Positions 36,149-43,881 of a DNA stretch of 64,000 nt are shown piece by piece (position 1 is the stretch's first letter; each line of letters opens with the position of its first letter). Below the pieces are notes generated by a model. It was not told the origin of the DNA, made no database searches, and saw only the letters and a list, made by a program, of their open reading frames with translations. The position numbers and the translations under genes were made by a program. Source of the DNA: Bacteroidales bacterium (lineage in GTDB: Bacteria > Bacteroidota > Bacteroidia > Bacteroidales > UBA932); NCBI GenBank assembly GCA_017935505.1, contig JAGBHM010000032.1, positions 1 to 64,000 on the forward strand, in the 5' to 3' direction.

Positions 36149-37429
36149 TTATCTGATTGATGCAAGAGCCTGTTCAAAATCGGCAATTATATCATCGATG
36201 TTCTCAATACCTATACATAATCTCAATGTTCCAGGTTTTATTCCTACATTAAGCAGCTCCTGGTCTGAAAGCTGTGCATGGGTAGTTGTTGCAGGGTGGG
36301 CGACAAGCGACTTGTTGTCACCAAGATTTGCAAGGAGGGTAAATATTTTCAATTTGTCCACAACCTTGCCTGTCTCCTCCCTCGAAGCCTTGAGGTCTAC
36401 TGTAATTATGCCTCCAAATCCGTTTCTGAGATATTTTTTTGCATTTTCATGGCTAGGGTGGCTCTCCAGACCGGGGTAGTTGACATGCTCAACGGCCGGA
36501 TGTTTCTCAAACCATTTTGCAAGAGCCATGGCATTGTCGCATACTCTCTGGCAACGGAGTGAGAGGGTCTCTACACCTGTAAGCAGCAGAAATGCATTGA
36601 AAGGGCTCAGACAGCACCCATAATCCCTCAAACCCTCACTTCTTGCCCTCACAGCAAATGCTGTATTGCCGAAAACTTTGTGGAAGCTCAACCCTTTATA
36701 TGCCGCTGCCGGCTGGGTAAATTGGGGGAAACGTCCGCTCGACCAGTCGAAATTTCCTGCATCAACAACAATTCCTGCAATTGAATTTCCATGTCCTCCA
36801 ATCCATTTAGTTGCAGAGTGTGTAATTATATTTGCGCCCCAATCGGCAGGAGCACACAAATATCCTCCGCATCCTACGGTATTATCCACAATAAGAGGCA
36901 GTTTGTACTTGGCACATACCTCTTTAAGCATGTCAAAATCTGGAACCGACAGATCTGAATTGGCAATAGTCTCTACATAAATTGCTTTTGTATTGTCATC
37001 AACAAGTGATTCAATCTCCTCTCTGTCTGTGCATTTGCAGAATTTTACATTTATGCCAAGTCTTGGAAGGGTAACCTTGAACTGGTTGTAGGTGCCTCCA
37101 TATAGTGATATTGAACTTATAATATTGTCTCCTGCTTCACAAAGATTCTGTATTGCAAGGAACTGTGCGCTCATTCCAGAAGAGGTGGCAACTGCCGCTA
37201 CAGAATTTTCCAGAGCTGCAATTCTCTTTTCAAGAACATCTGCGGTAGGGTTGCCCAGGCGTGAATAGATGTTTCCTTCTTCTTCGAGAGCAAAGAGCCT
37301 CCTTCCATGCTCTATATCTTTGAAGGCATATGCTGAAGTCTGGTAAATGGGAGTGGTGCATGCACCTGTTGTGGGGTCCGGAGTATGTCCGGCATGAACC
37401 TGTAGGGTCTCAAATTTATATTGTGACAT
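36149..37429 (-). CDS. metY: O-acetylhomoserine sulfhydrylase (aminocarboxypropyltransferase)
   Basis: A 426-residue PLP enzyme of the Cys/Met metabolism family that forms homocysteine from O-acetylhomoserine and sulfide. The start ETLQVHAGHTPDPTTGACTT and the active-site lysine segment HSATKWIGGHGNSIAG are characteristic, as are SGMSAQFLA and TLRLCIGIENIDDIIADFEQ. Length favours MetY over the roughly 390-residue cystathionine gamma-synthases. It is the first structural gene of a metY-metX-thrA-asd operon. About 260 nt of leader RNA with a Met-rich ORF precede it. Confidence 0.93.
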   Translation of the reverse strand: MSQYKFETLQVHAGHTPDPTTGACTTPIYQTSAYAFKDIEHGRRLFALEEEGNIYSRLGNPTADVLEKRIAALENSVAAVATSSGMSAQFLAIQNLCEAGDNIISSISLYGGTYNQFKVTLPRLGINVKFCKCTDREEIESLVDDNTKAIYVETIANSDLSVPDFDMLKEVCAKYKLPLIVDNTVGCGGYLCAPADWGANIITHSATKWIGGHGNSIAGIVVDAGNFDWSSGRFPQFTQPAAAYKGLSFHKVFGNTAFAVRARSEGLRDYGCCLSPFNAFLLLTGVETLSLRCQRVCDNAMALAKWFEKHPAVEHVNYPGLESHPSHENAKKYLRNGFGGIITVDLKASREETGKVVDKLKIFTLLANLGDNKSLVAHPATTTHAQLSDQELLNVGIKPGTLRLCIGIENIDDIIADFEQALASIR

Positions 37430-37481
37430 GATAATTTCTTTTAAATGGTTAATGCGACAGACCTTCTAAATCTGCCTGAAC

Positions 37482-37507
37482 AAAAGAGAGGCACTATCTC
37501 CTTCTCT
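37482..37507 (-). terminator. Candidate attenuator terminator before metY
   Basis: The minus strand folds AGAGA-GG with CC-TCTCT around one bulged A and an 8-nt loop, followed by TTTTG. It lies 53 bp before the metY ATG. The stem is weaker and the T-run shorter than in the leu attenuator. The sequence AGGGAG about 70 nt upstream could pair with the CTCTCT arm, with one G-U pair, as an alternative fold. Confidence 0.45.
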
Positions 37508-37547
37508 GAAACAATATTATATCGGATTTTACAGTTGGTTAGGGTTG

Positions 37548-37562
37548 ATGTTCCTGGAACAT
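37548..37562. repeat. Perfect 15-bp palindrome in the metY leader
   Basis: ATGTTCC T GGAACAT: seven bases mirrored exactly around a central base, in the leader between the Met-rich ORF and the terminator-like hairpin. It could be an operator for a dimeric repressor or a 6-bp RNA hairpin with a 3-nt loop. Confidence 0.6.
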
Positions 37563-37585
37563 GACTCCCTCAAGAATATTACACA

Positions 37586-37600
37586 GCATCTTAGCGATGC
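37586..37600 (-). repeat. Hairpin at the leader ORF stop codon
   Basis: On the minus strand GCATC and GATGC pair around GCTAA, with the leader peptide stop codon in the loop. A ribosome at the stop would melt this stem; one stalled on earlier Met codons would leave it free. Confidence 0.5.
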
Positions 37601-37692
37601 ATTCGCATTGATGAATCAAACATGCAATACATCATGCCTGCCATCTGGACAGACATCGCAATAGAAGAGTAGTTATGTATCGCTATGTTCAT
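37591..37692 (-). CDS. Candidate methionine leader peptide
   Basis: A 33-codon reading frame (ATG at 37690-37692, TAA at 37591-37593) between a consensus promoter and metY. Eight of its 33 residues are Met, at positions 1, 13, 17, 20, 21, 24, 29 and 31; the core reads MAGMMYCMF. It begins roughly 15-20 nt after the predicted transcription start and has no resemblance to a folded protein. The placement ahead of a methionine operon, the Met density and the downstream hairpin plus T-run fit a ribosome-mediated attenuator. The leu leader at 54527-54604 has the same layout. Translation is not proven. Confidence 0.6.
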   Translation of the reverse strand: MNIAIHNYSSIAMSVQMAGMMYCMFDSSMRMHR

Positions 37693-37715
37693 CAGCTATA
37701 TCGGATATATGGCTA

Positions 37716-37746
37716 CAAAATTATGGAATAAAATCCAAACATCAAA
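37716..37746 (-). promoter_or_regulatory. Promoter of the met operon
   Basis: On the minus strand TTTG (37743-37746) is followed after exactly 19 nt by TAATTTTG (37716-37723), a full match to the Bacteroidota primary sigma consensus. It lies between the hydrogenase terminator and the leader peptide ATG, predicting an RNA leader of about 280 nt before metY. Confidence 0.82.
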
Positions 37747-37760
37747 ATTATATGTATAAA

Positions 37761-37799
37761 GAAAATAAAACAGCCCGATAGTTGAATTTATCAGGCTGT
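37761..37799 (-). terminator. Terminator after the [FeFe] hydrogenase gene
   Basis: Minus-strand stem of 11 pairs (37789-37799 with 37770-37780, one of them U-G), 8-nt loop, then TTTTATTTTC. It starts 9 bp after the hydrogenase stop codon and separates it from the met promoter. Confidence 0.88.
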
Positions 37800-37807
37800 C
37801 GTGGTTA

Positions 37808-39250
37808 TTATTTCATCTTCTGAAGTTCGGTATTCATCTGTTTAACAGAATTCACTTTGTCGTTGTAGATACAAGGTCCGGTAACACATCCGCTCTCACA
37901 TGCCATAACTTCAATGAATGGTGACGGTGCCTTGCCGGTTTTTGCGTAGAGTCTCAACAGACCAATGTTTTTCTTGTCTAGATTTGCAACGAGTGTAGCA
38001 TTCAGGTTTGCTTGTGCAAGGTAAGCTTTCACTGCGCCTGTAACACCACCTGTCTGTGCAAATCCGTGAGCCTCCATCACAGATTTGAACTTCATCTGGT
38101 AAGGCTCTACTGTATTTATGTCGATATCCATTCCTGAAAGGATAGAACCCATCTCCTCAAAAGTCATGGCATAGTCCACAAACTCAGGATATTTCCTTGC
38201 CTCTTTCCTTTTGGCGATACATGGACCGATAAATACAGTAAGTGCTTCTGGATCCTCTTTCTTAACTATCTCACCTGTATAGTACATAGGTGATTTTGTT
38301 GTAGAGATGTATTTCTTGATATCAGGAATATGCTTCTCTGAAAGTTCTATGTAAGAAGGACAACAGCTTGTAGTCATGAATGGAGCACCCTCCTCAAGTC
38401 TCTCCTTAAACTCCTCAGATTCGATTCTTGTTGTCTCCATTGCACCTTGGGCAACCTCAATCACATCAGAAAAACCGACAGCCTTGAGAGCTCCGTAGAT
38501 ATTCTCGATAGGGGCATTGAATTGTGCAAGAATTGCAGGGGCAACCATTGCAACCACCTTCTTGCCCTCTTTTATCTTCTGCAGGATGTCAAATACCTGT
38601 GAAATTTCAAATATGGCACCAAATGGACATGCATTCAGACATTTTCCGCAATAGATACACTTGCTCTCATCGATATGCTCAATTCCGTACTCATCCTTGC
38701 TTATTGCCTTTACAGGGCATGCATCTTCACATGGTACAGGAATATATACAATAGCATGGTATGGACAGCTTTTGTGGCATTTTCCACAACTGATGCACAA
38801 ATCGTGGTCAATCTCTGCCTGTCCTTTCTTATTGAAATGTATAGCATTCTTGGGACAGTTCATATAACAACTGCGGGCTACACAGCCGCGGCAAAGGTTG
38901 GTAACCTCGTAATTTGTCTGCACGCAAGAAGAGCAGGCCTCATCTATTACGCAAAGAATATTCTCCTTGAGATTCTTGTTGCGTGTTACAGCCTGTTGTG
39001 CATAATAAGAGAGAGGAGCCAGCTCATCTTTCTCATCATTCATATCAAAACCCAGCAGAGGTAGTGATTTGTATTTCCATACTGCGCGCTCCTTGTGAAT
39101 GCAGCAACGTCCCATGACTTTGGATTTTCTGGGACTCAATTCTATAGGCAGACGATCGATCTTGTCTGTAAGGGAGTCCTCTTTCCAGAGTTTAACCAAT
39201 GTGGCCAACAGTTTGTGGCGCACAATCATTACATTATTAGTAAATGCCAT
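37808..39250 (-). CDS. Monomeric [FeFe] hydrogenase, probable group B
   Basis: A 480-residue iron-sulfur enzyme. Residues about 100-140 carry extra Cys motifs (CSSC, CRGCVARSCYMNCP), then two ferredoxin-type clusters, CISCGKCHKSCPYHA and CIYCGKCLNACPFGA. The C-terminal H-cluster domain has modified forms of the three signatures: TTSCCPSY, GPCIAKRKEA and EVMACESGCVTGPC. These supply the four Cys that hold the H-cluster, so activity toward H2 is plausible. The truncated architecture without NADH- or flavin-binding modules fits the poorly characterised group B enzymes of gut anaerobes. Maturases HydEFG and an electron partner are not in the window. It is monocistronic. Confidence 0.85.
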   Translation of the reverse strand: MAFTNNVMIVRHKLLATLVKLWKEDSLTDKIDRLPIELSPRKSKVMGRCCIHKERAVWKYKSLPLLGFDMNDEKDELAPLSYYAQQAVTRNKNLKENILCVIDEACSSCVQTNYEVTNLCRGCVARSCYMNCPKNAIHFNKKGQAEIDHDLCISCGKCHKSCPYHAIVYIPVPCEDACPVKAISKDEYGIEHIDESKCIYCGKCLNACPFGAIFEISQVFDILQKIKEGKKVVAMVAPAILAQFNAPIENIYGALKAVGFSDVIEVAQGAMETTRIESEEFKERLEEGAPFMTTSCCPSYIELSEKHIPDIKKYISTTKSPMYYTGEIVKKEDPEALTVFIGPCIAKRKEARKYPEFVDYAMTFEEMGSILSGMDIDINTVEPYQMKFKSVMEAHGFAQTGGVTGAVKAYLAQANLNATLVANLDKKNIGLLRLYAKTGKAPSPFIEVMACESGCVTGPCIYNDKVNSVKQMNTELQKMK

Positions 39251-39282
39251 ACAATAATTAAATATAAGGGGAGTGTTCTATT

Positions 39283-39302
39283 AGGGCGCAAATATAGTAA
39301 AA
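39283..39302 (-). promoter_or_regulatory. Promoter core of the [FeFe] hydrogenase gene
   Basis: The minus strand contains TATATTTG (39289-39296), a full -7 match, 39 bp before the ATG. The 20-nt segment is identical to that at 4495-4514 before the DUF2795 gene. No TTTG at -33. Confidence 0.5.
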
Positions 39303-39305
39303 AAA

Positions 39306-40205
39306 CTAACTGTTCCTATATTCTAAAGGCGTCATTTTAACATATTCCAAAAAATAACGGTTAAAAGCTGCCGGAGTGAAACCTAACGACTTTGCAATTT
39401 TGTTTATTCTGGTGTCTGAACTTTTGAGCTGGGCTTTTGCATCAGTTATAATCAGCTCCCTGATTATCTCCTGTACGGTTTTTCCGGTTGCCTTTTTTAT
39501 TGTTGCGCAGAAATGGGAGAGGGAGAGCCCTATCTCATTTGCATAGAAAGTTGCTTTATGCTCAGACATATAGTTCTCAAAGGCCAGTCTGATGAATTCC
39601 CTGAGTACATCATATTCGCGTGGGTTCTTTTCCGGCCCGGACTGTGTGTATTGTGGATATATGGTGGAGAGGGTATTGTATATGATCTCCAGAACATGCA
39701 TCATGATCTCCCTGTTCAGCAGTTTGTCGGGCGACTCCTCACCTTTGATGAGAATGGATATTGTGCCTTTGAAAAAATCTGCAGTCTCCTTTTTCAGGTG
39801 TATTATGGGGGTATTGATTATGCTGGCCAGACTGGTTGTTATATTTTTCCAGAAATGTACGGTGTTTATGAAAGAAGAGGAAAAACCTATGAATGCAATT
39901 ACTGTATCTTCAGTGACATCATGTATCTGAAGGAAGCTGCCTGGCAGGATTGTTACAAAATCATTATCCTTTACAATATATTCCGACAGATTCAGTGTAG
40001 CTTTCACCTCCCCTTTGAGGCATATGGCAAAGACCCCGGCCTTTATTTTGGCGGGAAACATTTTGTAGAACTCCAGAATACGTCCGGTGAGGGCATCATC
40101 CATGATATAGTCTATAGGAATGTCATACTTTGGAAAAGAGTCGCCTATGCTCATTGTTTGTGTAGTATTTTTTACAAAAATAGGCAAATTTCCCACCATA
40201 AACAT
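39306..40205 (-). CDS. AraC-family transcriptional regulator
   Basis: A 299-residue regulator. The N-terminal 180 residues are a cupin-like ligand-binding region (GVFAICLKGEVKATLNLSEYIVKDNDFVTILPG). The C-terminal 100 residues hold two helix-turn-helix units: YANEIGLSLSHFCATIKKATGKTVQEII, then RINKIAKSLGFTPAAFNRYFLEYVKMTPLEYR, the AraC signature. A later Met at residue 18 is an alternative start. It is divergent from the DUF4493 surface cluster across about 100 bp and convergent in position with nothing else, so it is the best candidate for that cluster's regulator. The stop lies 4 bp from the hydrogenase promoter core. Confidence 0.9.
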   Translation of the reverse strand: MFMVGNLPIFVKNTTQTMSIGDSFPKYDIPIDYIMDDALTGRILEFYKMFPAKIKAGVFAICLKGEVKATLNLSEYIVKDNDFVTILPGSFLQIHDVTEDTVIAFIGFSSSFINTVHFWKNITTSLASIINTPIIHLKKETADFFKGTISILIKGEESPDKLLNREIMMHVLEIIYNTLSTIYPQYTQSGPEKNPREYDVLREFIRLAFENYMSEHKATFYANEIGLSLSHFCATIKKATGKTVQEIIRELIITDAKAQLKSSDTRINKIAKSLGFTPAAFNRYFLEYVKMTPLEYRNS

Positions 40206-40302
40206 TAAAAATCGATAAATTTGGATATAAAATACGATAAAAAAAGTTGTGAGATAAAATGAATATAGGCAATTTTGCAGCAGTTTTTAAAATTGGACAA
40301 TT

Positions 40303-42525
40303 ATGAAGTTTTTTAAAGCGAGTGTCCTTATTGTACTCATGGCGGCATTATGTGCCTCATGCGGAAAGGACGCTTACGATTTTGGAGGTGGCAGTGCGAA
40401 GTTTGCATTGTCGGCCGACTACACCACATCAGCGGTTGGAACAAAATCAGGGGAGGAGCTATCATTGGATGTGAATGATTTTACTCTTGAGGTCTTCAAT
40501 TCGTCGGGTGTGAAATTCAAAAAATGGAAATATGGCGACATCAAGGATGAGAAGGTGCGCATGAATAAAGGCAATTTTACCGCGCATGCATTCTATGGTG
40601 ATTCTTTGGCTGTAGGCTTTGATGCAATCTATTTTGCAGGTAAAAGTACATTTGCTGTCGACGGACAATCTACAACTGCCGTATCTATGGTATGCCGCAT
40701 GGCAAATGTGAAGGTTGCCGTTGAATGGGGTGACAATGTGAAGGCAGATTATTCAGACTGGTCTGTGAAGATATACCGTGAAGGCAAGAGTGGTTCCCTC
40801 TCATTCGGAAAAGATGAGACCCGCAGCGGATATATTCCTGCAGGTGATATAAAGATGGATATCACCCTCGTAGATGGAAATGGCAACACAAGGGTCTATT
40901 CGCCTAAAGCAATCGCTTGTGCAGCAAATGATTTCATAACTTTTAAAATCGATACTAAAGAGGCTGCCAAAGAGGAGGTTACAATATCATTCCAGCTCGT
41001 TACAGGAACTGATGACAAAATTGAGACTGTTGTAATACCTGCAACACTTGTGGCAAAGGATGCTCCATCTTTTGAAGCTGTAGGATTTACAAATAATACT
41101 GTTTCGTTTGTGGAGGCTTCAGGAGTTGAGGGCGATCTGTATGTTGGAATTACAGCTCCGGCCTTTATAGAGAAATGTGTATTGGTGTCGCAATCGGAGT
41201 TTTTGCCTAGCAACTGGCCTCAGGAGATAGATTTGCTTGATTCAAATGAGGAGCTGCTCAGTACAATAAGGGCTTATGGTATCAAATGGAGTTTGAGCAA
41301 AGGCGAAAGCCGTTACGGTATTGTACGTTTTGCCGAATTGACAAAGAGACTCAGAATGGTGGGAGAGAATGTAAATAAATTCACCCTGCGTGTTACCGAT
41401 GTAAAGGGCAAAGTATCGGAGATAGAGCTTACTTTGAACCTTGTTGGGGCAACAGTTGCCATAAATGCCATACCTGATTATGATATGTGGGCGACAAAGG
41501 CATATATCGAGGTTACAACAAATGCAACAGATGCCAGCCAGTTTGTAATTGAGGCAATGGATGGTACATCGGCGGTTGCATTGAATACCGAATTTGTCAG
41601 CAGAACTTCGGATGTGAGCAGATTTATGGTTACAGGACTTGTTCCGGCCACTGCATATTCATTCAGGGCGAATTACAGTAACGGATTGAAATATACAGAG
41701 CAGACTGCCGGAACAACAGAGGCTGCACAGCAGCTTGTAAACGGTGATATGGAGAGCTGGAGCAATACCAAGTACAATACATATGGCCTCAAATCACTAT
41801 ATCTGTATTATCCTGGAAATTCAGCGTCTGATAAGGCGTGGGGTACAAAAAACACTCTCACAATGGATGGTGTGGAGGATGGAACAAGTTCTGGTACTAC
41901 CAATCAGGTTACTGCATACAGATGGAACTCATGTACAATTCCTACAACTGATGCTGTAAGCGGAAATGCCGCTGAGATAAGGACTATGGCGATGTCGAGA
42001 GTTGGTCTGGGTGGAACTGATGTAGGTTCAGGATTGTTCTGGGCTGAGAAAGCTGTAGCCGAGGCGGTACAGAAAGATTATAGAGTTTATGCAGGAACCT
42101 TGTATACTGGCAAAACTGATGTTACAGCATCTGCCGAAACTCCTGACAAACTTGGAATATCCCACCAGTCAAGACCGGCATCCCTGACATTCAGCTACAA
42201 ATATGCCCCTTACAACGGTGATAACTGTAAAGTATATGCAAAATTATATAATGCGGCAGGCGAGGAGATTGCTTCGACAGATGAGTTTACAACTGCGGCA
42301 ACTGTAAGCGGTTATACTGAGTATACGCTCAATTTCAAATACTCAAGAATGGATTCAAAGGCAGCATCTGTGTTTGTGATATTCCAGTCGGGTGTAAATG
42401 AGGGAATAAATGAGAAGTGGGAGTACGTTACACATATTGATGGAAGTTATGATGCAAATCCATGGTCATTGGATTCATTTGTGGGAAGTGTGCTGAAGGT
42501 GGATAATGTGATACTTAATTATTAA
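40303..42525 (+). CDS. DUF4493-type surface lipoprotein with C-terminal PCMD-like domain
   Basis: A 740-residue lipoprotein (lipobox CASC, Cys near residue 20). An N-terminal DUF4493-like beta domain (residues about 30-220) contains the VGTKSGEEL segment and a fimbrillin-like layout (DFTLEVFNSSG, GNFTAHAFYGDS, AVSMVCRMANVKVAVEW). A middle Ig-like domain, an Fn3-like stretch near 385-475 (LVPATAYSFRANYSNG) and a C-terminal domain starting VNGDMESWSNT follow; the last resembles the putative carbohydrate metabolism domain. It is first of six co-directional genes. A role in surface carbohydrate binding or adhesion is inferred from architecture. Confidence 0.72.
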   Translation: MKFFKASVLIVLMAALCASCGKDAYDFGGGSAKFALSADYTTSAVGTKSGEELSLDVNDFTLEVFNSSGVKFKKWKYGDIKDEKVRMNKGNFTAHAFYGDSLAVGFDAIYFAGKSTFAVDGQSTTAVSMVCRMANVKVAVEWGDNVKADYSDWSVKIYREGKSGSLSFGKDETRSGYIPAGDIKMDITLVDGNGNTRVYSPKAIACAANDFITFKIDTKEAAKEEVTISFQLVTGTDDKIETVVIPATLVAKDAPSFEAVGFTNNTVSFVEASGVEGDLYVGITAPAFIEKCVLVSQSEFLPSNWPQEIDLLDSNEELLSTIRAYGIKWSLSKGESRYGIVRFAELTKRLRMVGENVNKFTLRVTDVKGKVSEIELTLNLVGATVAINAIPDYDMWATKAYIEVTTNATDASQFVIEAMDGTSAVALNTEFVSRTSDVSRFMVTGLVPATAYSFRANYSNGLKYTEQTAGTTEAAQQLVNGDMESWSNTKYNTYGLKSLYLYYPGNSASDKAWGTKNTLTMDGVEDGTSSGTTNQVTAYRWNSCTIPTTDAVSGNAAEIRTMAMSRVGLGGTDVGSGLFWAEKAVAEAVQKDYRVYAGTLYTGKTDVTASAETPDKLGISHQSRPASLTFSYKYAPYNGDNCKVYAKLYNAAGEEIASTDEFTTAATVSGYTEYTLNFKYSRMDSKAASVFVIFQSGVNEGINEKWEYVTHIDGSYDANPWSLDSFVGSVLKVDNVILNY

Positions 42526-42537
42526 TAGGATATAAAA

Positions 42538-43866
42538 ATGGTAATATATATGAAAAATTTATTTTTGATTGCAGCATTTGCCCTACTTATGTTGTCGGGC
42601 TGTTCAAAAGAGGGTTATGACAGTGGCATTAAAGAAGGCTATGGCGCTGTTTCAATTGGATTGGAGAGCAGTGGTGAATTTACTCAAACCAAGGCAGAGA
42701 GTGTTGAGGTTGCTGATTTCTACGTAAAAATCTTGAAAGGGGAGACTGTTGTGAAGAGCTTCAACAGATATGCTGATATTCCTAATGCAGTGGAGGTTAC
42801 TCCTGGTACCTATACAATTCAGGCGGGATCTCATGGTAATGATCCGGCTGCATTTGACCAGCCTATATATTTTGGAGAGGGCGATTTTACAGTTCAGGCA
42901 GGAAAAGTAGTTCCTGTAGATGTAAAATGTACACTCCAGAATATGAAGGTTACAATCAAGTATACAGAAGCTTTCGGCAAGGAGATATCGGACAATTTTG
43001 AGATTGCTGTGACAAATGGAACTGGTAATCTGGTATTTACTAAAACAATAATAGACAATAACCAGAGCGGATATTTCTCTGTTGGCCCTCTTTCTATAAG
43101 ATTGAACGGAACAAGAAAATCAACTGGAGAGGAGATTCTGCACTCTATAGATATTCCTGATGGAAAGGCTCAGGACCATTTTGTATTGACGTTTGATGCT
43201 CAAGAAACAGGTGATATCCAGTTCGGAGACGGTACAAATAGCGGAATAACAATTGATTATACTGTAAATAACAGAAATGTGGAGATTATTGTTCCAGGAG
43301 AAGACGAAACTCCTATACCGGATGATGGTACCGGCAGCGGCAGCGGTGACGGCGGTTCTGGTGAAGGTGGCGGAACTGAAGGCGGCGAAGGCGGTGGCGA
43401 GAGCGTCAATGAGTATTTGCCTGCAATTTCCGGCGACGGTATAACCACTCCTGTCCAGATTTCAAAGAGTGCAACAGACGCAGAGTTGGCAGCAATGACC
43501 GTTGATATCAATATTGCAACATTGAACTCAAAAACAATTAATGATATCCTTGTAACAATTTCATCAAATCCTTCAAGTTTGCAGGAGGCTGCAGCAGCTC
43601 TCGGCTTGAGCGGAACATTCAGTATTGTGAATTTTGATGATGCAACCGGTGCAGACAGAAAAGCACTTCTGATAGAGCTTGGACTTATAAAAGATCCGGC
43701 AACAGACCCTATCAAGGGACAAAGCAGCTATGTGTTCAAAATCGGATCGTTCATGAGCGCTTTGGCTGCAGTTGCAGAGCCTGGAACCTGTAATTTTGAG
43801 GTGAAGGTAATAGATAGCCAGGCTAAGGAGTCGACTGCAAATTGTATTGTAAATATTGTAGAATAA
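42538..43866 (+). CDS. DUF4493-type lipoprotein with Gly-rich linker
   Basis: A 442-residue lipoprotein (lipobox LSGC). The N-terminal domain is homologous to the DUF4493 domains of its neighbours (QTKAESVEVADFYVKIL, GTYTIQAGSHGND, VDVKCTLQNMKVTIKY). A linker of about 40 residues rich in Gly, Ser and Glu (GSGSGDGGSGEGGGTEGG, near 263-280) leads to one C-terminal Ig-like domain matching the middle domain of its neighbours. It lacks the PCMD-like domain of the other two. A second ATG four codons in gives a more typical signal peptide. It lies 12 bp after the preceding gene and 15 bp before the next. Confidence 0.72.
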   Translation: MVIYMKNLFLIAAFALLMLSGCSKEGYDSGIKEGYGAVSIGLESSGEFTQTKAESVEVADFYVKILKGETVVKSFNRYADIPNAVEVTPGTYTIQAGSHGNDPAAFDQPIYFGEGDFTVQAGKVVPVDVKCTLQNMKVTIKYTEAFGKEISDNFEIAVTNGTGNLVFTKTIIDNNQSGYFSVGPLSIRLNGTRKSTGEEILHSIDIPDGKAQDHFVLTFDAQETGDIQFGDGTNSGITIDYTVNNRNVEIIVPGEDETPIPDDGTGSGSGDGGSGEGGGTEGGEGGGESVNEYLPAISGDGITTPVQISKSATDAELAAMTVDINIATLNSKTINDILVTISSNPSSLQEAAAALGLSGTFSIVNFDDATGADRKALLIELGLIKDPATDPIKGQSSYVFKIGSFMSALAAVAEPGTCNFEVKVIDSQAKESTANCIVNIVE

Positions 43867-43881
43867 CGGATCGGCATTATT

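Noticed and set aside
36118..36186. N-terminal extension of metX into metY
   Set aside because: Family homology begins at MEKRFFRYDAEL; the extra codons run into the metY coding end and have no conserved sequence.
37430..37715. SAM riboswitch before metY
   Set aside because: I looked for SAM-I and SAM-II core features and did not find them; the sequence instead shows a Met-rich frame and simple hairpins. A covariance search would be decisive.
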